From contig NZ_JAGIYY010000003.1 of assembly GCF_017813335.1 (NCBI RefSeq), positions 248,001 to 312,000 on the forward strand: a DNA stretch of 64,000 bases, given 5' to 3'. Below are positions 15,010 to 21,636 of this stretch, piece by piece (position 1 is the first letter of the stretch; each line of letters starts with the position of its first letter). Below the pieces are notes generated by a model. The model worked only from the letters and a program-made list of their open reading frames with translations. It was not told where the DNA came from and did not search any database. This DNA comes from Tianweitania sediminis (lineage in GTDB: Bacteria; Pseudomonadota; Alphaproteobacteria; Rhizobiales; Rhizobiaceae). Both the position numbers and the translations under genes were made by a program.

Positions 15010-16227
15010 ATGAAGATCACTGACGTCAAAACCTGGGTTGTGGGCAATCCGCCGCCCGGCATCGGCGGCCGCTACTTCATCTTTGTCAGGCTGACCACCG
15101 ACCACGGCGTGGTGGGTTACGGAGAGGCCTATTCCGCCACCTTCGATGCGCATCTGACCGCCAGGATGATCGAGGATCTGGCCGAGCGCTTCTTTATCGG
15201 CCACGACCCGCATGACATCGAGGTGTTTTTCCGGCGCTGTTACTCGGTGGGCTTTTCGCAGCGCCCGGACCCGTCCGTGATGGGCTGTTTCTCCGCGCTT
15301 GAGATCGCCTGCTGGGACATCATCGGCAAGGAAGCCGGCAAGCCCGTCTACAAGCTGCTGGGGGGGCAGGTGCATGAACGCCTTCGCTCCTACACTTACC
15401 TTTATCCGCGAACGGGTTCGGTCCACACCGAAGGCGGCGCAAGCAGCGGTCGCAGCGTGTACAACGACCCCGAACTCGCCGCCGAATGCGCCCTGCATTA
15501 TCTCGAACAGGGCTTCAAAGCGGTAAAGCTCGACCCTGCCGGCCCCTACACGATCCATGACGGCCACCAGCCCCGCCTCGTGGACATCGAGCTTTCCACC
15601 CGCATGGTGAAAGCAATTCGCGAAGCCGTCGGCACCCGCGCCGATATCCTGTTTGGCACCCACGGCCAGTTCACGGCATCGGGCGCGCTTCGCATGGCGC
15701 GGGCCCTGGAACCCTATGATCCGCTCTGGTTCGAGGAGCCCTGCCCGCCCGACATGCCCGAAGTCATGGCGCAAATCGCCCGCGGCACGTCGATCCCGAT
15801 CGCGACCGGCGAGCGCCTGACCACGAAGTTCGAGTTCGCCCGCGTGATCGAGCAGCGCGCCGCCACGATCCTGCAGCCGGATCTCGGCCGGTCGGGCGGG
15901 ATTCTGGAAACCAAGAAGATCGCTGCCATGGCGGAAGCCTATCACATCCAGATCGCGCCTCACTGCTACTGCGGTCCCATCGTGGGGACCGCGAACATTC
16001 AGCTCGCCACGACTTTGCCGAACTTCCTGATCCTCGAGTCACTGAAGCAGTGGGATGGCTTTCATGCCGATCTCCTGAAAACGAAGATCGCGTGGGAAGA
16101 CGGCTACGTCATTCCTTCAAGCGAGCCGGGCTTGGGCGTGGAACTCGACGAAACCGTTTGCGAGGCCCATCCATGGACGGGCAAAGGCCTCCACCTTGAG
16201 ATGCAGCAGGTGCCGCTTTCGACCTAG
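15010..16227 (+). CDS. Mandelate racemase/muconate lactonizing enzyme family protein (sugar-acid dehydratase-like)
   Basis: The 405-residue enolase-superfamily protein has a capping domain (residues 1-125) and a barrel with LKL-type Lys (FKAVKLDP), the metal-ligand glutamates in WFEEPCPP and TGERL, and the late HCYCGPI segment with the catalytic-type His. It is closest in pattern to galactonate dehydratase-like enzymes. The position of the first metal-ligand aspartate (DFHG in DgoD) reads GTHGQF here. It follows the GMC oxidoreductase by 19 bases with GAGGAG upstream. Its stop overlaps that of the converging small gene in the palindrome CTAG. Confidence 0.85.
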   Translation: MKITDVKTWVVGNPPPGIGGRYFIFVRLTTDHGVVGYGEAYSATFDAHLTARMIEDLAERFFIGHDPHDIEVFFRRCYSVGFSQRPDPSVMGCFSALEIACWDIIGKEAGKPVYKLLGGQVHERLRSYTYLYPRTGSVHTEGGASSGRSVYNDPELAAECALHYLEQGFKAVKLDPAGPYTIHDGHQPRLVDIELSTRMVKAIREAVGTRADILFGTHGQFTASGALRMARALEPYDPLWFEEPCPPDMPEVMAQIARGTSIPIATGERLTTKFEFARVIEQRAATILQPDLGRSGGILETKKIAAMAEAYHIQIAPHCYCGPIVGTANIQLATTLPNFLILESLKQWDGFHADLLKTKIAWEDGYVIPSSEPGLGVELDETVCEAHPWTGKGLHLEMQQVPLST

Positions 16228-16493
16228 TGGTCCGAGAGCCGCTTCGTGTCGTCGGCCTCCGACGGCAGCTTCAACTCATGCACGGTGAGCTTGCGAATTT
16301 CGACCTCGCCGAACTTCGCCTTGCGCACCGTCAAGCGCCCGATGGCGAAAGCACCGACGGCGACCGCGCCGATCGCCAAGGCTCCAAGGGCAATGCTGCC
16401 GACGGCGATGGCGCCAGTTGCCGTTGCCCCTTTCGCAGTTGCGCCGGCTGCGCTCGCCAGCTTGAGGGAGAAGGGTCTTGCTGAACGTTTCAT
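16224..16493 (-). CDS. Small protein built of twelve pentapeptide repeats, function unknown
   Basis: This 89-residue protein is periodic from residue 17 to 76. Twelve consecutive five-residue units follow a G-A-h-A-h pattern (for example GAIAV, GALAI, GAVAV). The last four become charged (GEVEI, RKLTV, HELKL) yet keep hydrophobic residues at positions 3 and 5. A basic N-terminus (MKRSARPF) precedes. It may form a beta-helix or a glycine-zipper membrane segment whose end leaves the membrane; both are inference. No clear ribosome-binding site is visible. It lies 72 bases downstream of another repeat-built protein on the same strand. Confidence 0.7.
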   Translation of the reverse strand: MKRSARPFSLKLASAAGATAKGATATGAIAVGSIALGALAIGAVAVGAFAIGRLTVRKAKFGEVEIRKLTVHELKLPSEADDTKRLSDH

Positions 16494-16565
16494 GGGGTGG
16501 AATTCCGGCTGTCGCGCAACAACGTCCCGGCAGCCGATCAGTTCACGCGGGAAACGCTTGCAGCG

Positions 16566-17672
16566 TCAGGCTGCACCTGTCTCTTCGGGTTCGGCCTTGA
16601 GCGGCTTGGTTTCTCTCGGCTCATCCGCATTTTGTGCGTAGCTGGTCCGGACTTCTTCCGCGCTTGGCGGTGACGCTGGATTGCCTTCCAGAATACCAAA
16701 CAGGGCTTCCACGTACCCCGCCGGCAGTCCACCCCCGCGCAGCTTGTCGATGAGCGACAATGACCCCACGCCGGGTGCGTCATTGTCCGTCAGGCCCACG
16801 AGGTTGCGTCCGGCCGGTTCCACGCGCGTGGTTGTTCCAACAACAACCGTTTCCTGGCCGATCACCATCGTCCGGGTGCCAACCTGAACCTGTTCGGATC
16901 CGACAACGACCATCTCCGTGCCGACCTGCACTTGCCGTGTCCCCACCTGGACCTTCTCGACGCCGACCACCTGCGCTTGGGTTGTGCCTGCCTCCAGACC
17001 AAGGGCGGCGAGAGGGCTGCCGGTCCGGTTGAACCAGCTCGGCGCAACGTCGGCGATTCGAAGATCCTGAGCATCGTCTGTTTGGAGTTGCAGCCGTCCC
17101 CTCTCGTCGAGGCTGGCGCTCAAACCTTCGATGCCATCGAATGCAGCCACGACCGCATCCGCGAACGATCCCTTGTTGGAGTCAAACTCGTACCGAGTTG
17201 TTCCCGAGCCGTCGCGAACGGAGATGCTCGACCGGCTTTCGAACGTGATCACGGCATACCCGCCGTCACCCACCCTGACCGCCAGATCGGCGCCGGTTTC
17301 GATGTTGGCCTGTGTAAGCGAGCGGATCGAATCGAGGGACCGATCGCCGGCTACGGTCGTGGCACGGAGTTCACGATCCTCATAAACGGCTTCTTCGGCG
17401 AAGATCGCCCGCTCCTGCGTAATAGCCCGCTCTTCAAAAACCGCTTCGGTGCGGGTGACATCCCGCGTTTCGGTGACGTCCTCCCGGATTTCCTTCACGG
17501 CTTTTTCGTAGATCGGCTGGTAAGTGCCTGGCATCGCCCCCTGCCTGATGCCAAGCTGTGCGGAAGCGCCACTGTTTGCAAGACTGGTCAGGCTGTTTCC
17601 AGCTTTGGCCGCTGCGACCTGACGTTGATTCACCAGCGTCACGAGATTGCTTTTGACGGATTCCACGCGCAT
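16566..17672 (-). CDS. Repeat-built protein with hexad and heptad arrays around a possible flagellin-hook-IN-like domain
   Basis: I cannot name this 368-residue protein. Residues 65-102 are an exact six-residue array, with a hydrophobic residue at 66, 72, 78, 84, 90, 96 and 102 in a charged E/R background. Residues 236-284 are an exact seven-residue array of seven V/I-G units (for example VGTRQVQ, VGTEMVV, VGSEQVQ). Between them, about 120-232, a globular region ends in LAALGLEAGT and resembles flagellin hook-IN repeats. There is no signal peptide. The N-terminus (VESVKSNLVTLVNQR) is amphipathic, and the acidic tail is probably disordered. Surface or appendage roles are possible but unproven. 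Confidence 0.75.
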   Translation of the reverse strand: MRVESVKSNLVTLVNQRQVAAAKAGNSLTSLANSGASAQLGIRQGAMPGTYQPIYEKAVKEIREDVTETRDVTRTEAVFEERAITQERAIFAEEAVYEDRELRATTVAGDRSLDSIRSLTQANIETGADLAVRVGDGGYAVITFESRSSISVRDGSGTTRYEFDSNKGSFADAVVAAFDGIEGLSASLDERGRLQLQTDDAQDLRIADVAPSWFNRTGSPLAALGLEAGTTQAQVVGVEKVQVGTRQVQVGTEMVVVGSEQVQVGTRTMVIGQETVVVGTTTRVEPAGRNLVGLTDNDAPGVGSLSLIDKLRGGGLPAGYVEALFGILEGNPASPPSAEEVRTSYAQNADEPRETKPLKAEPEETGAA

Positions 17673-17791
17673 GCGAGTTGTTCCCCCGTTGAGCGATGCC
17701 CAGGATTGCTCCTTGCATCACCTTGGCAGATGCGCGTTGCGGTAGATTTACGGGCGGAGCAGCAGTTCGACCGATCCCACTGATGGATCGT

Positions 17792-18706
17792 TTACCTTGC
17801 GGCGATGAGTGTTCGGGCGAGATCGCGCACGGTTTCCGACAAGAGGCGCGCCCCGCCGGGCTGCCAGCCAAGCGCCTGCAGGCGCGCGCTGGACATCGGA
17901 TTGAACCCGCTCGTATCGGCGGCTGGGGGCAGTGGATAGGAAAGGCCGCTTTCCTCCTGCACGATGGCCAGCACGTCGCTGCGATCCACCATCAGGTCGG
18001 ACACGTTGAAGACCTTTCCGGAAACATCCTCCGCCGGGAGCGTGAGCGACAGTTCCACCGCACTGGCGACGTCGCGGCAGTGCACCTCGGTTCCGGCGCG
18101 CGGTTCAACCGCTTGACCTGCCATCCAGGCGCGGATCATCGGCGTCCATTTGTCGTCACGGCCTGGCGCGGCCGGACCGTAAACGCCGGTGACCCGCAGC
18201 GACGCCGTTATGAAACGGTCGTCTGCCAGGCTCTGCAAGCGACGCTCTCCGGCCAGCTTCACTTCCCCGTAAAGCGTATCGGCATGAGGGCGTGTAGTTT
18301 CGTCCAGCACCAGGCCTGGAGGTTGCGTGCCATAAACGGCGCGGGTCGAGAGAAACACCGTGCGTTCCACGCCGCATGCCTTTGCGGCTCGGAACAGCGC
18401 TTCGGAGCCGTTGATGTTTCTGATCTTGAAGCTCTCGGGATCATCGCCCTCCCCGCCCCGGAATTTGCCCGGCAGATGGTCGAAGGCGGCATGCACGAAA
18501 TGGCTGGCCCCCTGAAACGCCGGTGACCAGTCGATCTCGTCGCCGAGACTGGCTGTCATGAAGGCAACGGGACCCACGAAGTCGCCTCGCTCAGGCGCGT
18601 GGCGGCCAATGATGCGGACATGGTGACCCGCTTCGATCAGCCCGTTGACGATGAAGCGGCCCACGAAACCCGTGCCGCCAGAAACAACCGAAATGGGAAA
18701 GCTCAT
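17792..18706 (-). CDS. sqdC: NAD-dependent epimerase/dehydratase, probable SqdC of sulfolipid synthesis
   Basis: The 304-residue short-chain dehydrogenase-like protein has a Rossmann motif GGTGFVGRF near residue 10 and the catalytic-type YGEVK near 147. It is the third gene of an operon with sqdB and sqdD, overlapping sqdD by ATGA. Sinorhizobium and Rhodobacter encode a third sulfolipid gene, sqdC, beside sqdB and sqdD, described as reductase-like. The assignment therefore rests mainly on operon context. The ATG at 18706 was chosen for that overlap and for the conserved start just before the Rossmann strand. Confidence 0.75.
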   Translation of the reverse strand: MSFPISVVSGGTGFVGRFIVNGLIEAGHHVRIIGRHAPERGDFVGPVAFMTASLGDEIDWSPAFQGASHFVHAAFDHLPGKFRGGEGDDPESFKIRNINGSEALFRAAKACGVERTVFLSTRAVYGTQPPGLVLDETTRPHADTLYGEVKLAGERRLQSLADDRFITASLRVTGVYGPAAPGRDDKWTPMIRAWMAGQAVEPRAGTEVHCRDVASAVELSLTLPAEDVSGKVFNVSDLMVDRSDVLAIVQEESGLSYPLPPAADTSGFNPMSSARLQALGWQPGGARLLSETVRDLARTLIAAR

Positions 18707-19527
18707 TGCCGGGCGGGGTTCGGGAGCATGTCGATGGAAGGAATTGCGGTTCCGTCGCGGAAAGCCTGCCACAGCTCGATGAGCGGCTTCAACTGTTCGG
18801 CTCGCGGATGATCCGTTTCCCACGGCTTCTCGTACTGGAAGTGCAGAACTGAGATCGCCTTCCAGTCCCAAAGCTCGGGCAGGTTGAACCACACATACTG
18901 AAGCATGTTGAAGAACACTGGCAGCCCATGCCATTGCGGAAAAAAGGCTTCCAGGAAGGTCTGGTCCGTCCGCCGCCAGAAAGCGTCGGGTCCGTCCAGT
19001 CGCGCGAGCATGGCATCAAAGGTCATGCTGGAGGGTTTCGCGACAAAAACGCCGGAATTCAGGCGGTGGAAGTCACCAAGCCCCTCGTAAACATTCGGAG
19101 CAGCGGAAAACTCTGGATATCCGAAAAGCCTGTCGATCGGGCGCAGAACAAGCGTGTCCGCGTCCAGGAAAACCACGGTTTCATATTGCGTGAGCTGCCA
19201 AAGCCGTAGCTTCGCAAAATTGTCCAGCGGCGTGTGAAAGCCGGGTTTGCGCCCCTTGGTGAAGGGCGCCGCACCGTGGAGCTTCGCCCGGGCATGGCGC
19301 TCGTTGAAGCCGTCCGACGTCGGCAGGAGTTCGGCCTCGATCAGCTTGGCGCCTTCACGCTCCAGCATCTCGAGATCCGTGCTCGCCGCGCCGCCGGTAT
19401 GCAGCACAACAAGATCGGCCTCGGTCCTCGTGCGCTTCAAGGAGCGCAGCAGAACCGCGGCACCCAGTGCGTAATCGGCATTGGTGACAAGCGTAACGAA
19501 GGCGTGGCGGTGAGGCAGCAGGTGCAG
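18703..19527 (-). CDS. sqdD: Glycosyltransferase family 8 (glycogenin-like), probable SqdD sulfoquinovosyltransferase; noncanonical start
   Basis: GT8 enzyme with the donor-binding DxD motif in VVFLDADTLVLRP, expected to transfer sulfoquinovose from UDP-sulfoquinovose to diacylglycerol, the last step of sulfolipid synthesis. The conserved N-terminal strand (FVTLVTNADYALGAAVLL, 19500-19447) is present. However, the frame has no ATG, GTG or TTG between the sqdB stop (19536-19534) and that strand. Only CTG codons at 19527, 19521 and 19518 are available, with GAGG upstream of the later two. The first canonical codon, a TTG at 19440, would remove the nucleotide-binding strand. I drew the gene from the first CTG; the true start is open. 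Confidence 0.8.
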   Translation of the reverse strand: MHLLPHRHAFVTLVTNADYALGAAVLLRSLKRTRTEADLVVLHTGGAASTDLEMLEREGAKLIEAELLPTSDGFNERHARAKLHGAAPFTKGRKPGFHTPLDNFAKLRLWQLTQYETVVFLDADTLVLRPIDRLFGYPEFSAAPNVYEGLGDFHRLNSGVFVAKPSSMTFDAMLARLDGPDAFWRRTDQTFLEAFFPQWHGLPVFFNMLQYVWFNLPELWDWKAISVLHFQYEKPWETDHPRAEQLKPLIELWQAFRDGTAIPSIDMLPNPARQ

Positions 19528-19533
19528 CCTCGC

Positions 19534-20754
19534 TCAGCTGACGCTCTTCAGCCGCTTGCCTTCGGGATCATGCTCCAGCGTCGGCGCGATGTCCTTGGTC
19601 CAGGCTGACACGGCCGGAATGCGGCTGCGGTCGACGCGGTAGGCGAACTTCTTTGCAACATCCATGACTTCCGAAAGCAGGCCTTCTTCCAGCGTGATCG
19701 GGTTGAGGCCGAGCGCACGGAACTGATCGTTCTTCACCACCAGGTCGTTTTCGGCCGCTTCCTTTCGTGGGTTCGGCAGGTAAGCGACCGTTCCGCCGGC
19801 AATCCGGGCCACCATCTCGGCAAGATCGCGCACGCGGTGCGTTTCGGTCATCTGATTGAAGATCTTGACCCGATCACCCTTCTTGGGCGCGTTGTTCAAC
19901 GCCAGTTCGATGCAGCGCACAGAATCCTGGATGTGGATGAAGGCACGCGTTTGCCCGCCGACCCCGTGAACGGTCAGCGGATAGCCGATCGCCGCCTGGA
20001 TCAGGAAGCGGTTCAACACCGTGCCATAATCGCCGTCATAGTCGAAGCGATTGACGAGTTGCGGATGCTTTCGCGTCTGTTCTGTATGGGTGCCCCAAAC
20101 AATACCTTGGTGCAGGTCGGTGATCCGCACGCCATCGTTCTTCGCGTAGAATTGGAACAGCAGCTGATCCAGGCTCTTCGTCATGTGGTAGATGGAGCCG
20201 GGATTGGTCGGGTAAAGGATCTCCTGGCTCACGGTTTCACCCGACATCGTCTCAATGCCTACCGGCAGATAGCCTTCCGGAATGGCAGCACCCACGGTGG
20301 AATAGCCGTAAACGCCCATCGTTCCGAGATGAATCAAGTGCGCGTCGAGGCCGAGCTCCACCATGGCGTTGAGCAGGTTATGCGTGGCGTTGACGTTGTT
20401 GTTGACCGTGTAGTTCTTGTGCCGGTCGCTCTTCATGGAATACGGCGCGGCACGCTGTTCGGCGAAATGGATCACGACGTCCGGACGCTCGGCGGCGAGC
20501 CAGTTCTTCAGCACGTCATAATCGCGCGCGAGGTCAATCAGGTGGAAGTGGATACGCCGCCCGGTTTCCTGGTGCCAGATGCGCGTGCGCTCTTGGATCG
20601 AGTCCATCGGCGTGAGGGATTGCACGCCAAGCTCGGTATCGATCCAGCGGCGCGACAGATTGTCGAGGATGTGGATCTCGTGGCCCAGTTCTGAAAGGTG
20701 AAGCGAAGTGGGCCAGCCGACGAAACCGTCACCACCGAGAACGGCAATCTTCAT
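19534..20754 (-). CDS. sqdB: UDP-sulfoquinovose synthase
   Basis: SqdB converts UDP-glucose and sulfite to UDP-sulfoquinovose, the head-group donor of the membrane lipid SQDG. The 406-residue protein opens with the hallmark MKIAVLGGDGFVGWPTSLHL. It carries HFAEQRAAPYSM near residue 96, the catalytic Thr in LGTMGVYGYS, and the Tyr/Lys pair in SIYHMTKSLD (YxxxK). Length and motifs fit plant SQD1 and bacterial SqdB. It leads the sqdB-sqdD-sqdC operon. Its stop is in frame with sqdD and only a few codons ahead of sqdD's conserved sequence. Confidence 0.95.
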   Translation of the reverse strand: MKIAVLGGDGFVGWPTSLHLSELGHEIHILDNLSRRWIDTELGVQSLTPMDSIQERTRIWHQETGRRIHFHLIDLARDYDVLKNWLAAERPDVVIHFAEQRAAPYSMKSDRHKNYTVNNNVNATHNLLNAMVELGLDAHLIHLGTMGVYGYSTVGAAIPEGYLPVGIETMSGETVSQEILYPTNPGSIYHMTKSLDQLLFQFYAKNDGVRITDLHQGIVWGTHTEQTRKHPQLVNRFDYDGDYGTVLNRFLIQAAIGYPLTVHGVGGQTRAFIHIQDSVRCIELALNNAPKKGDRVKIFNQMTETHRVRDLAEMVARIAGGTVAYLPNPRKEAAENDLVVKNDQFRALGLNPITLEEGLLSEVMDVAKKFAYRVDRSRIPAVSAWTKDIAPTLEHDPEGKRLKSVS

Positions 20755-20833
20755 CGATTCGATCCTTGTCCAATATCTAAGCCGGCATTCCCTTAGCCGG
20801 TTTTTGTGACAGGATCACGCCCCGGCTTGAGAA

Positions 20834-21454
20834 CTAGGATTCCACGCCGGGATAAGGCGATGTTTTCAACAAGGCTGCGAGGTGCGCCGCGTTGGACGCA
20901 ACCATCTCCAGCGTCTGCTTCACCTTGTCGGGCGTGGTCTCCAGATCCTTGTAGTCGGTCGAGCCCATCGCTTCGCCGACCCAGTAGGCACCGGCATTGG
21001 CTGGAATCGTGAAGCCGACGTCGCTCAGCGCCTGGAAACACTCGGCATGGACATGGTGGGCGCCGTCCTCGTTGCCAACAACAACAACCACGGCGACCTT
21101 GCCCGCCGCCGGCATGCGACCCTTGTCGTCGGTTTCGCCAAGAAAGGCATCCATCCGCTCCAGCACGCGCTTGGCAACGGATGACGGCTGCCCCAGCCAG
21201 ATTGGCAGCGCGAGAACGAAGATGTCGGCATCAAGCACGCGCTGGCGGAGCGCCGGCCACGCGTCCCCATTACCCATGTCGCTCTCCACACCCGGCTTGA
21301 TGTCGTGGTCCAGCGCCCGCTCGATCGAACATGAAACGCCCCGCTTCTCAAAGGCTTTGAAGAGATCGTCCGCCAACTTGTCCGTCGAGGAGCTTTCCTT
21401 GTTCTCGGAGGCCTTGAGGGAGCAATTGAGCGCAAAGGCAGTGAGGCCGGCCAT
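20834..21454 (-). CDS. Flavodoxin-fold NAD(P)H-dependent oxidoreductase
   Basis: This 206-residue protein has a flavodoxin fold: N-terminal ALNCSLKAS phosphate-binding segment, then LALPIWLGQPSSVAKRVLERMD near residue 85 and VVVVVGNEDGAHHVHAE near 120, typical of the NADPH-dependent FMN reductase/iron-sulfur flavoprotein group. It probably reduces quinones, nitro compounds or FMN in the cytoplasm. It lies 79 bases upstream of sqdB on the same strand, so co-transcription is possible but not required. It is divergent from uvrB over about 180 bases. Confidence 0.82.
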   Translation of the reverse strand: MAGLTAFALNCSLKASENKESSSTDKLADDLFKAFEKRGVSCSIERALDHDIKPGVESDMGNGDAWPALRQRVLDADIFVLALPIWLGQPSSVAKRVLERMDAFLGETDDKGRMPAAGKVAVVVVVGNEDGAHHVHAECFQALSDVGFTIPANAGAYWVGEAMGSTDYKDLETTPDKVKQTLEMVASNAAHLAALLKTSPYPGVES

Positions 21455-21636
21455 GTCGTGTCCTTAGGTCGTGTTAAACTCTCTGATGCTGGCGCAACGC
21501 CTCAGGCGCTGCTTGGTTCGCTCGACGCGCAGAGCAATCGCGCCTTCTGACAGCCTCCTGTCAGGACGATCAATTCAGGAGCAGCTAACCGGATGCGGCT
21601 CTTTTCTCTGTGCGAGACTCCCACCATATTGGCGGT

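Noticed and set aside
14914-15963. A 349-codon open frame antisense to the enolase-superfamily gene
   Set aside because: Composition is typical of GC-rich antisense frames and it conflicts with a conserved protein.
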